A stretch of DNA of 47,908 nt from positions 1-47,908 of the forward strand of contig CALQOD010000007.1 of NCBI GenBank assembly GCA_943332105.1. The letters run 5' to 3'. A program made the translations under genes and the position numbers. The notes under the pieces are model-generated. The model did no database searches, was not told the origin of the DNA, and was given only the letters and a program-made list of their open reading frames with translations. Numbering within the stretch: the stretch's first letter is position 1; every line of letters begins with the position of its first letter. Shown piece by piece: positions 8,278 through 15,677 of this stretch. This DNA comes from Chitinophaga pinensis. GTDB lineage: Bacteria; Bacteroidota; Bacteroidia; AKYH767-A; OLB10.

Positions 8278-9057
8278 ATGAAGAATTATTTAAAGCATCT
8301 TATTAATTTGTCATTACTTATTCTTATTGCTGGATGCGGCAAAGATGAAATGAGTGATTCAAACGGTAATACTATTTTACCAGGAGTGCTTAACGTGGAG
8401 TTTTTAAATAGAGTAGATACTTCTAGTTTAGATATTACAGGCAATACTAATTATTTAAACTCAGCTGGAGAGGAGTATTCTGTGAATGTTTTTAAGTATT
8501 ACCTTTCTAACATTCGATTAATAAAACCGGATAGTTCTCGCTATTATCTGCCGGATACCTATTGGTTAATGGATGCCGGTAAACCGCTGTCGTTATTAAA
8601 TAATTTAAATAATGTTGCTGCCGGTAAATACATCGGGATTGAATTCATGATTGGTGTAGACAGTACTACTCTTTCCAAAGGAGTACAAGGTGGAGCGCTT
8701 GATCCGAGTAATGGAATGGTTTGGAGCTGGTCAACAGGTTATATTTTTGTAAAAATGGAAGGGCGTTGTCCTTTGGCAGGAACGGATAGTTTATTCCAAT
8801 ATCATATTAGTGGTTATCATGATTATGATGGAACCAATTCATTAAGGTGGTCAACACTGTATTTTAATGGCCAGTCGATAGAGGTAAATAAGTCGTTAAA
8901 CACGAAAATTCAAATTAAAACTGACGTTCAGGAGTTCTTTAAAAATCCGAGTGATTTAAGTATTGCGGATATTCCTAATGTAACGTTGCCAGGTCATCTT
9001 CCTCCAATTATTGCAGATAACTACAAAGACATGTTTTCCTTTGTAAAGAAATACTAG
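8278..9057 (+). CDS. mbnP: MbnP-family copper-binding lipoprotein, paralogue 1
   Basis: The 259-residue protein is a lipoprotein (lipobox LIAGC, Cys20, followed by an acidic GKDE) of the MbnP family. Family features are FKYYLSNI (about 72-79), GKYIGIEFMIGVDS (116-129), GALDPSNGMVWSWSTGY (139-155) and FQYHISGY (173-180). In methanotroph MbnP one conserved Trp is oxidised to kynurenine by MbnH, enabling copper binding; Trp149 and Trp151 of the WSW motif are the obvious candidates here. Unlike the second paralogue, its C-terminus ends MFSFVKKY and lacks the HIH triad. It lies in the operon of the upstream T9SS cargo rather than in the mbnH operon. Family membership is by recognised motifs; copper binding is inferred. 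Confidence 0.85.
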   Translation: MKNYLKHLINLSLLILIAGCGKDEMSDSNGNTILPGVLNVEFLNRVDTSSLDITGNTNYLNSAGEEYSVNVFKYYLSNIRLIKPDSSRYYLPDTYWLMDAGKPLSLLNNLNNVAAGKYIGIEFMIGVDSTTLSKGVQGGALDPSNGMVWSWSTGYIFVKMEGRCPLAGTDSLFQYHISGYHDYDGTNSLRWSTLYFNGQSIEVNKSLNTKIQIKTDVQEFFKNPSDLSIADIPNVTLPGHLPPIIADNYKDMFSFVKKY

Positions 9058-9098
9058 AATTGTTTGATTTATGTCAGGATTACTAATTATTTAAAACA

Positions 9099-9130
9099 TT
9101 GTGATTGTACTTTTGTTAGATTTATATTTG
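9099..9130 (+). promoter_or_regulatory. Promoter of the Cys-protein/mbnP/mbnH operon
   Basis: A -33 TTG (9099-9101), a 21-base spacer and a -7 TATATTTG (9123-9130) precede the small Cys-rich gene by 12 bases. It separates the mbnH operon from the first MbnP-type gene. Confidence 0.62.
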
Positions 9131-9142
9131 TAAAACTTAATT

Positions 9143-9514
9143 ATGCAAGTGTTTAAAAACAATATTGTGATTATGCTAACGCTCTTGGTTTTTTTATCGA
9201 GTGCTAGCAAAACATTATTGTTAGTAGATTTTTTTATTAACCGCGATTATATTGCTAATAACCTTTGCGAAAAGAAAGAGCTTAAAAATAACTGTTGCAA
9301 AGGATATTGTCAATTAACCAAGCAATTAAAGCAAGAAGAAAAGCGCGAGTCATCAAATACAGTTATTGAGCAAAAGCTAGAATTTGTTTCCGAATTAAAT
9401 ATGCTGGAAGGATTAACATTTTTTTTCTTTTTTATCCAAAAAATCAATCATGTTAAAATAGTTTCATTGAGTATTGGTTTCTTGAGTAATAATTTTCAAC
9501 CTCCAAGGTTATAG
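9143..9514 (+). CDS. Small membrane protein with a Cys-rich CCxGxC motif, probably metal-related
   Basis: A 123-residue protein with an N-terminal hydrophobic segment (about residues 8-27), a charged region carrying C-(x9)-CCKGYC (about residues 42-57) and then LTKQLKQEE, and a second hydrophobic segment (about 92-112, with a run of Phe) ending in FQPPRL. Small proteins of this shape, with a C-x-G-x-C motif followed by a K-Q-L helix and a Pro-Pro tail, recur beside copper-related receptors and lipoproteins in Bacteroidota; I recall this as a pattern and do not know a named family. The cysteines could bind Cu(I). It heads the operon with the second MbnP, MbnH and a barrel protein. Confidence 0.75.
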   Translation: MQVFKNNIVIMLTLLVFLSSASKTLLLVDFFINRDYIANNLCEKKELKNNCCKGYCQLTKQLKQEEKRESSNTVIEQKLEFVSELNMLEGLTFFFFFIQKINHVKIVSLSIGFLSNNFQPPRL

Positions 9515-9575
9515 TTGCTATCTATTTACAAATTTGAAAATTAAATCAAAATCAAAATCAAAAAAAAACAATTAA

Positions 9576-10373
9576 ATGAAAAATAAATTTTTAAATATGT
9601 TAATGATTGCATTTGTTGCAATCTCTATTGTTTCATGTGATGACGATGAAACAACTCCGCCATCTAACAATGGAACTACAACTTACAATTCAGGTTCTGT
9701 TGGACTTAATTTTGAAAATATTGCAGGTAGTGTTTTCTTAGACCCAACTGGAGCTACTAATTATGTAAATGCTGCTGGCGAAACATTCTCGGTTACTAAT
9801 TTCAAGTATTATGTATCCAACGTTAAGTTAATAAAAGATGATGGTACTAAGTATGAAGTGCCTAATTCTTATTTTTTAATTGATGCGAATGATACTAACT
9901 CATTAATAGCCGAGTTATCTAATATCCCTGGTGGAAAGTATACAGGAATTGAATATATGATTGGTGTTGATAGTGCGCGTAATGTTTCTGGTTCGCAAAC
10001 AGGTGCCTTAGATCCTGTAAACGGAATGTTCTGGAGTTGGAATCAAGGCTATATTTTTATGAAATTAGAAGGACAATCCTCAGCATCATCTAATAACTCT
10101 TTTGTTTATCATATTGGTGGATTTTCTGGAGCTTATAGCGCTCTAAGAACAGTTTCAATTGATTTTACACCTTCGATATTGATTGTTGATGGAGGAAAAC
10201 GTGAGGCCGAGATCCACATCTTAACTGACGTATTGGAAATATTCAAAAATCCAAACAATATTTCAATCGCGAATTCTTCAACAATAATGGGCGTTGGTAT
10301 TTCGTCTTCGAATGTTGCAAACAATTATGCGGATATGTTCTCATTTGATCATATTCATAACGACCCTTTATAA
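9576..10373 (+). CDS. mbnP: MbnP-family copper-binding lipoprotein, paralogue 2
   Basis: The 265-residue protein is a lipoprotein (lipobox SIVSC, Cys21, followed by DDDE, a charge pattern typical of surface-exposed Bacteroidota lipoproteins). It shows the full MbnP pattern: FKYYVSNVKLI (76-86), GGKYTGIEYMIGVDS (119-133), GALDPVNGMFWSWNQGY (143-159; Trp153 and Trp155), FVYHIGGF (176-183) and a C-terminal MFSFDHIHND. The HIH near the end is missing from the first paralogue and could contribute metal ligands. MbnH, encoded 54 bases downstream, would oxidise one Trp to kynurenine by analogy with methanotrophs. A three-fold short AATCAA repeat lies just before the start; no Shine-Dalgarno sequence is seen. 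Confidence 0.88.
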   Translation: MKNKFLNMLMIAFVAISIVSCDDDETTPPSNNGTTTYNSGSVGLNFENIAGSVFLDPTGATNYVNAAGETFSVTNFKYYVSNVKLIKDDGTKYEVPNSYFLIDANDTNSLIAELSNIPGGKYTGIEYMIGVDSARNVSGSQTGALDPVNGMFWSWNQGYIFMKLEGQSSASSNNSFVYHIGGFSGAYSALRTVSIDFTPSILIVDGGKREAEIHILTDVLEIFKNPNNISIANSSTIMGVGISSSNVANNYADMFSFDHIHNDPL

Positions 10374-10384
10374 AAACAAAGTTG

Positions 10385-10417
10385 ATCCTGCGGATGTAGA
10401 TAGTATTTTCGCAGGAT
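10385..10417 (+). other. Hairpin between the second mbnP and mbnH
   Basis: ATCCTGCG (10385-10392) pairs with CGCAGGAT (10410-10417), giving 8 bp with a 17-base loop, followed by TTTATTATA directly before the mbnH start. It may act as a partial terminator or an mRNA 3'-end stabiliser that lowers enzyme output relative to its substrate protein. Confidence 0.55.
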
Positions 10418-10426
10418 TTATTATAA

Positions 10427-11455
10427 ATGAAAGTAGATCTTAAATATAAATTGTTTTTACTGTTGTCATTTATTGTGACAATACAAGCTTGTGTGCCTGA
10501 TGTAGAACCGCCTGTAACAAAACCGTTGTTTTATCAGCCCGATGGGTTTCCTCCCACTTCCGGACAATTGGTAAACAATCCTGTTACGTATTACGGATTT
10601 AGTTTGGGTAAGAAATTATTCTATGATCCAATCTTATCGTTAGATAGTACCATATCATGTGGCAGTTGTCATCAACAATTTGCAGCTTTTGCACATTTAG
10701 ATCATAAGCTTAGTCATGGCATTAATGATTTGGAAGGGACGCGAAACGCACCTCCGCTCTTTAATTTAGCCTGGCATTCAAATTTTTTCTGGGATGGTGG
10801 TTCTTCACATATTGATATGCAGCCTATCGGGCCAATTACAAATCCTGTTGAGATGAATGAAAGTTTACTTAACGTCTTGGTTAAGCTTCGTAGGTCGACA
10901 TATTACCCTGCGTTATTTAAAAAGGCTTTTGGTAGCGATTCTATTACAACACAAGCTATGACAAGGGCATTAGCTCAGTTTATGTCATCGTTGATTTCAG
11001 CCAATTCTAAATACGATCAGGTTAAAACCGGGACCGCAACATTCACCGTTGATGAGCAAAATGGATATACGCTATTTAAGTCAAAGTGTGAAAGCTGTCA
11101 TAAGGAACCATTAATGACCGATTTGAATTTCCGTAATAATGGATTAGATCTTCACTTCGCTGATGCAGGCCGTGCAAGAATTACGTTACAACCAAGCGAT
11201 TCTGGTAAATTCAAAGTTCCATCACTCAGGAATGTGGCTGTTACGTATCCTTACATGCATGACGGTCGACTGAATTCGTTGAGCAAAGTGATTGACCATT
11301 ACAGATCAGGAATTATCCAAAGCAGCACCATTGATCCGTTATTAACAGGCGGTAATATGTCAATTACAGACGCAGAAAAACAGCAATTATTACTTTTCTT
11401 AAACACACTTACAGATCCAGCTTTCCTAAACGATAAACGATTTAGCGAAAAGTAA
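10427..11455 (+). CDS. mbnH: MbnH/MauG-like dihaem c-type oxidase (cytochrome c peroxidase family), lipoprotein
   Basis: The 342-residue protein carries two haem c sites, CGSCH (78-82) and CESCH (221-225), plus family motifs FFWDGG (120-125) and YMHDGRLNSL (276-285), which place it in the bacterial dihaem peroxidase/MauG superfamily. It is probably lipidated: TIQAC puts Cys22 at a lipobox-like site. Location directly after an MbnP gene identifies it as MbnH, which uses peroxide or oxygen-derived equivalents to convert an MbnP Trp to kynurenine. The length matches MbnH-type proteins. The next gene starts 3 bases after its stop, so the barrel protein is translationally linked. A generic cytochrome c peroxidase is the alternative; the neighbour is the main discriminator. 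Confidence 0.87.
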   Translation: MKVDLKYKLFLLLSFIVTIQACVPDVEPPVTKPLFYQPDGFPPTSGQLVNNPVTYYGFSLGKKLFYDPILSLDSTISCGSCHQQFAAFAHLDHKLSHGINDLEGTRNAPPLFNLAWHSNFFWDGGSSHIDMQPIGPITNPVEMNESLLNVLVKLRRSTYYPALFKKAFGSDSITTQAMTRALAQFMSSLISANSKYDQVKTGTATFTVDEQNGYTLFKSKCESCHKEPLMTDLNFRNNGLDLHFADAGRARITLQPSDSGKFKVPSLRNVAVTYPYMHDGRLNSLSKVIDHYRSGIIQSSTIDPLLTGGNMSITDAEKQQLLLFLNTLTDPAFLNDKRFSEK

Positions 11456-11458
11456 AAA

Positions 11459-12397
11459 ATGAAAAAATATATTTTGATTTTAGGCATTGTATGTCTAAGT
11501 TTTGTCACCCACGCTTGTGATGTTTGCGGATGCTATACTGGTGTTTTACCTTATGAAAGTAAAAATTCAATAAGCATTTATTCGCGCTATAGAGCATTTA
11601 AAAACGAATTCTTTGTAGGAAGTAATAAATGGTTTCCTGAGGGCAGTGTGTTTAAAACAGAGCATTCTTCTACAGCAGAAAAGGTTTCTAGTTACGAGGT
11701 GTTTCGAGCTATTGAACTCCGTGGTCGTTGGTTTTTCAAGCCCAAATGGGAGTTAGATATAAATGTACCTTATTTGCAAAATATAGAGGTTGAAGGAATT
11801 CAAAAAAATGCAGTGCAGGGCATTGGTGATATATCATTTAATGTATTGCATCACGTTGTTTCAGATAATTGCGATCATCAATTTAAAAACCGATTATTAT
11901 TAGGAGCTGGAATCAAACTTCCTACAGGTAGAAATGATTTTACTTTAAGCAATGGACAGCGTGCAGCATTTTATAACCAACCTAGCACAGGGTCTCTCGA
12001 TTATAACTTTATGGCCAATTATGCTGCAGGCTATAAGAAGCTTGGTTGTTCTGTCTCTACTAATTTTAGAGGCAATTCTACGAATTCATTTAATGAACGA
12101 CTGGCCTCTGTTGTAAATGTATCTTCGATGGTGTTTTATAAATGGAATGTTAGCAATCAATTATTAGTTGTGCCTTCTGTGATAAATACATTTGAAAAAA
12201 CGAAAGGGGTTAGAATAGGCGATGCCTTACAAAATGGAACATCTATGCAATTGATGATGATGGGCACAGGACTACAATTTATTTATAAAAGCATCGCATT
12301 AGATTCTCAATTGTTATTGCCAGTAGATGAGCCAAAATCTTTAAACAGCCAGCAGTCGACCGTGCGAATTGTTATTGGGTTAAGTTATAATATATAA
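11459..12397 (+). CDS. Outer-membrane beta-barrel protein with an N-terminal CDVCGC motif
   Basis: The 312-residue protein has a signal peptide ending FVTHA, after which the mature chain probably starts CDVCGC (residues 20-25). The rest alternates as transmembrane beta strands: WELDINVPYLQN, GIGDISFNVLHHV, RLLLGAGIKLPTG and a final IVIGLSYNI. Barrel proteins of this general type are often annotated as transporters or MetA-pathway-like porins. The triple Cys at the mature N-terminus is a plausible periplasmic Cu(I) site feeding or receiving metal from the barrel. The start codon follows the MbnH stop by three bases. Substrate and direction of transport are unknown; the copper link rests on the Cys motif and the neighbours. 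Confidence 0.8.
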   Translation: MKKYILILGIVCLSFVTHACDVCGCYTGVLPYESKNSISIYSRYRAFKNEFFVGSNKWFPEGSVFKTEHSSTAEKVSSYEVFRAIELRGRWFFKPKWELDINVPYLQNIEVEGIQKNAVQGIGDISFNVLHHVVSDNCDHQFKNRLLLGAGIKLPTGRNDFTLSNGQRAAFYNQPSTGSLDYNFMANYAAGYKKLGCSVSTNFRGNSTNSFNERLASVVNVSSMVFYKWNVSNQLLVVPSVINTFEKTKGVRIGDALQNGTSMQLMMMGTGLQFIYKSIALDSQLLLPVDEPKSLNSQQSTVRIVIGLSYNI

Positions 12398-12518
12398 ATT
12401 AATGCCCATAGTTAAGAATGAAAAAGAAGTTTTTAATATTTTATAAATTTAAAAATATATCGGTGAAATATATTAGCACATATTAACATTGTGTTGTAAA
12501 TAAGTGGATAGACGGGTA

Positions 12519-12556
12519 GTTAGTCATAGCTAGAATAGAGGGTACTTTTGACTAAC
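12519..12556 (+). promoter_or_regulatory. -7 element inside an inverted repeat before the 883-residue gene
   Basis: TACTTTTG (12543-12550) matches the -7 consensus 17 bases before the ATG, but no good -33 element is seen. GTTAGTCA (12519-12526) and TGACTAAC (12549-12556) form an inverted repeat that brackets the core promoter and could be an operator. The rest of the 170-base intergenic region (12398-12567) is AT-rich and shows nothing I can name. Confidence 0.4.
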
Positions 12557-12567
12557 CATCCTGATAA

Positions 12568-15219
12568 ATGAAGAAAGTACTTCTCTCGTCAATAATTTCA
12601 GTAATAATACTTGTAGCTGTTGCGGGCATATTTATTTATTATCAGTATTACAGAAATGAATCAACCAGTCTTTATGAAGCCATACCTGCAGATGTTGCCT
12701 GGGTAATTTCAGTTGATCCAACAACTGGCGATTTAAAGCGACTAGCTAATACAGGTTTTTTTAATAATCATGATTCTATTGAAGTACTTGATGATTGGTA
12801 TCGATCATTAATATCATTAGACTCTGCCGTTGTAAAGAATAATTCGTTACGAGCAGTATTTAAAACATACCCATTGGTTGTTTCTGGCCATGTAACAGGC
12901 CCCTATACATTCAGTCAGATTTATTATTTGAGATTAAACAATACAAACCCTGATGGCGAAGCTGATCAGTTAGTGATGGGATTGCTAGGTCTTAAAGTAA
13001 AGAAGGAAACACGGAATTACAATGGAACTGAAATTAGAGAGGTAAGGCTAGATAGCAATCGGATATTTACATGGTCAGTTTCTAAAGGAGTTTTTATTGG
13101 AAGCTTTACTCCTTATTTAGTGGAGGATGCTATCAGACAGCAAAAATATATTAAGAGTACTTCGCCTGCTGTTAAGTTAATGGGTTTTGTTGATACCAAT
13201 AGAAAAAATCTGGTGATAGGTATTCATTATAATGGTTTTCATAAATGGGTAATGACTCAGTTGAACACTTTGTCTGGTATAAAATTGGAGCCATTACAGC
13301 GTGTCGGAGAATGGTCTATCGCTAAGTTGAATATTAAGTCTGATTGTATAACGTTTCAAGGTACAACAATTGTTGATGGGGCGAATCAATTTCTTTCATT
13401 ATTTAAAGATCAGAAAAGTGTTCCACTTAATGTATTTAAAATATTGCCTTCTAGAACTGCAGCAGTAGTTGCTTGGGGTATAAGTAGTCCATCTGCATGG
13501 CTCAACGATTTTTCTAATTACATGAAGGAAAATAATTATAACATTTCATCTAACAATAAAGAATATTTCCAAGATTGGATGGGTAATGAAGTTTCATTAA
13601 TTGTAACGGAGCCAATGTCCGAAGCAAATAATAACAATTATTTTGCAGCGGTTGCTGTTAATAATATTTCCCTTTGTCAAAATAAAATGTCGGCTATTTC
13701 GGAGCAAAATAATAGTGCTAAACCACTAGAAGAAATTTATAATGGAATATCAATACGAAAATTAAAGAAATCGGATTTGATTCCTTCTGTATTAGGCCCT
13801 CTTTTTAGCAAACTAACTGGGTGTTATTATTGCATAATCAAAGGTTATTTTATTGCGTCTAATCAGGTTTCTTCACTGCGTGGATTTATTAATGATAATC
13901 AGAGTAAAAATCTATTAGTAGATCAACCACGATTTAAAACAATTACCAATCAGGTGCATCCATTTGGAAATCTATATTTTTATGCAAGCTTTCCTCAATC
14001 AGAAAAAATATTTAAGTCGATTGCTGCCCCAGGCTGGCTCGACTGGCTAACACAGTATGGTAATAAAGTGAAAGGATGGAATGGATTGGCATTAAATATT
14101 GCATCTTCGAATGGTGTTTTTAATACAACTGGATGCATAAGTTATTTCAACAAGGTATCTCAAGGGCCTCATGCAATCTGGGATTATAGATGTGACACTA
14201 CTATTATTGCGGGTCCTTTTATCCCGAAACTAGATCATGATATATTATTTGTTCAAGATGCTAATTTAGATTTAATAGCTGTTGGACGCGATGGAGTAAT
14301 GAAGTGGAAAAAGGCAATTGATAGCGAAATAAAAGGCGAAATAAAAGGTGTCGATTTCTATAACAATGGCAGTGTACAATATTTGTTTAATTCACTTGGT
14401 AAGATTTACCTTTTAGATTCTATTGGTAATAATGTTGGGAATTATCCAATTCAATTACCTGATACTGCTTCAACAGGCGTTTCAGTCTTTCAATTAAACT
14501 ATAATAGCAATGCACAATTTTTTGTTTGCTGTAGAAATATGTCAATTTATGGCTATGAACTTTCTGGAATTCCATTGATAAATTATCAAACAGTAACATT
14601 AACATCAAGTATTAAAACACCTGTTTGGCTTTCTGTGTATGGTAAAAAACGTTATATAACAGCAGTTGATGTTACAGGAATTTGTTTTTTTATATCACCA
14701 TTAGGAGAAAAAAAGCTAAGGTTGGATGAAACAATTGGAAAGCCAGCAATCAACAGAATATTTGAATCAAAGGACACTTCTACTGTGTTTATTTGGGAAA
14801 CAAGTGGTGGCGTTTTGAAAAAAGCTAAAGGATCGGGATTTTCTTCAATATTTTTTAAGGCAGAAACAGAAACAATTAAAGATATTTATCTAGGACAAAA
14901 AAGCAACAATGTATTTATTGCTGGTTACGACAAGCAAAATATTTCAGGTTTTAAAATTGACGGAACGATTCTTTTTAATTATTCACTTCCCGCAGATGTA
15001 CTTGTAAAGGATATATCTATAATGATTGACAATATCGACTGTTATGTGTCTTTTATGGATGCTAATACCAATAAATTGTACTTAGTTGATAATAATGGTA
15101 AACTTTGCAAAGGATTTCCTGTTTCTGGTAATTCACTTCCTAAGGATGTTTCATCTACAAATCTTGAGTTTGTGTTTAAGTCTGGTGAAAATTCATTTAG
15201 CTTATACAAGATAGATTAA
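12568..15219 (+). CDS. Large membrane-anchored protein of unknown function with a C-terminal propeller-like region
   Basis: The 883-residue protein begins with a single hydrophobic segment (about residues 5-25, VLLSSIISVIILVAVAGIFIYY) that looks like a signal anchor, leaving a large periplasmic part. Residues of about 35-540 carry no motif I recognise; they include a start resembling proteins beginning 'IPADVAWVISVDP', a pattern seen in DUF3352-like envelope proteins. From about residue 555 to the end, repeated segments (DANLDLIAVGRDG, SLGKIYLLDSIGN, VTGICFFISPLGEKK, DNNGKLCKGFPVSG) resemble beta-propeller blades of the PQQ/WD type. It stands alone between the copper block and a convergent small gene. 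No function is proposed. Confidence 0.85.
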   Translation: MKKVLLSSIISVIILVAVAGIFIYYQYYRNESTSLYEAIPADVAWVISVDPTTGDLKRLANTGFFNNHDSIEVLDDWYRSLISLDSAVVKNNSLRAVFKTYPLVVSGHVTGPYTFSQIYYLRLNNTNPDGEADQLVMGLLGLKVKKETRNYNGTEIREVRLDSNRIFTWSVSKGVFIGSFTPYLVEDAIRQQKYIKSTSPAVKLMGFVDTNRKNLVIGIHYNGFHKWVMTQLNTLSGIKLEPLQRVGEWSIAKLNIKSDCITFQGTTIVDGANQFLSLFKDQKSVPLNVFKILPSRTAAVVAWGISSPSAWLNDFSNYMKENNYNISSNNKEYFQDWMGNEVSLIVTEPMSEANNNNYFAAVAVNNISLCQNKMSAISEQNNSAKPLEEIYNGISIRKLKKSDLIPSVLGPLFSKLTGCYYCIIKGYFIASNQVSSLRGFINDNQSKNLLVDQPRFKTITNQVHPFGNLYFYASFPQSEKIFKSIAAPGWLDWLTQYGNKVKGWNGLALNIASSNGVFNTTGCISYFNKVSQGPHAIWDYRCDTTIIAGPFIPKLDHDILFVQDANLDLIAVGRDGVMKWKKAIDSEIKGEIKGVDFYNNGSVQYLFNSLGKIYLLDSIGNNVGNYPIQLPDTASTGVSVFQLNYNSNAQFFVCCRNMSIYGYELSGIPLINYQTVTLTSSIKTPVWLSVYGKKRYITAVDVTGICFFISPLGEKKLRLDETIGKPAINRIFESKDTSTVFIWETSGGVLKKAKGSGFSSIFFKAETETIKDIYLGQKSNNVFIAGYDKQNISGFKIDGTILFNYSLPADVLVKDISIMIDNIDCYVSFMDANTNKLYLVDNNGKLCKGFPVSGNSLPKDVSSTNLEFVFKSGENSFSLYKID

Positions 15220-15235
15220 TAGAGCTTAGTAAAGA

Positions 15236-15544
15236 TTAAATAGAGTCGAAGCATTTATATAATGTGTTAATTAATTTTTGCTCTTCTTGATTTTTCAGAT
15301 TTTTATTAATAAACCATGTTTTTTTAAGCTCAGATTTAATATCAATGGTTGTTTGATTTTCGTTTATGTGATTAATCTTTATTTGAACGTGTATTTCAGG
15401 TTTTAAAAATTGTTTCTTAGAGGTGGCTATGATTATACCATTGGTTTCATCATATTCATTGACTACAAAATCTCTTCGTTCTAGTGCCTTTAAACTGACT
15501 TTACAGACTTCATCTTTGTTATAAAAAAAAGATATTTTGCTCAT
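15236..15544 (-). CDS. Small cytoplasmic protein of unknown function
   Basis: A 102-residue protein without signal peptide or membrane segment. It has a mixed alpha/beta look: an initial helix-like segment (VCKVSLKALERRDF), beta strands (IIIATSKKQ, EIHVQIKINHI, TTIDIKSELK) and a C-terminal helix, recalling small ligand-binding or DUF1499/polyketide-cyclase-like folds; this is only an impression. A -7 box TAAATTTG lies on the minus strand at 15573-15566, 21 bases before the ATG. It converges on the 883-residue gene with a 16-base gap. Confidence 0.65.
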   Translation of the reverse strand: MSKISFFYNKDEVCKVSLKALERRDFVVNEYDETNGIIIATSKKQFLKPEIHVQIKINHINENQTTIDIKSELKKTWFINKNLKNQEEQKLINTLYKCFDSI

Positions 15545-15620
15545 ATGAAAGAGTTTATTTCAAAACAAATTTATTCAAATTTTTTAAATAGAAAATATTC
15601 ATAGTAATTATTAAACATAT

Positions 15621-15656
15621 AAAAAGGGCAGACTCCGATAGGAGTCTGCCCTTTTT
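15621..15656 (-). terminator. Strong intrinsic terminator after the OmpA gene
   Basis: A perfect 16-bp stem (AAAAAGGGCAGACTCC with its complement) and a GATA loop lie 22 bases downstream of the minus-strand OmpA gene. The A/T ends make it potentially bidirectional. Confidence 0.92.
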
Positions 15657-15677
15657 ATTATTTATAAACTAGATCTT

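Noticed and set aside
9540-9570. Three AATCAA units before the second mbnP as a regulatory repeat
   Set aside because: A-rich leaders are common before Bacteroidota genes and the repeat is too short to interpret.
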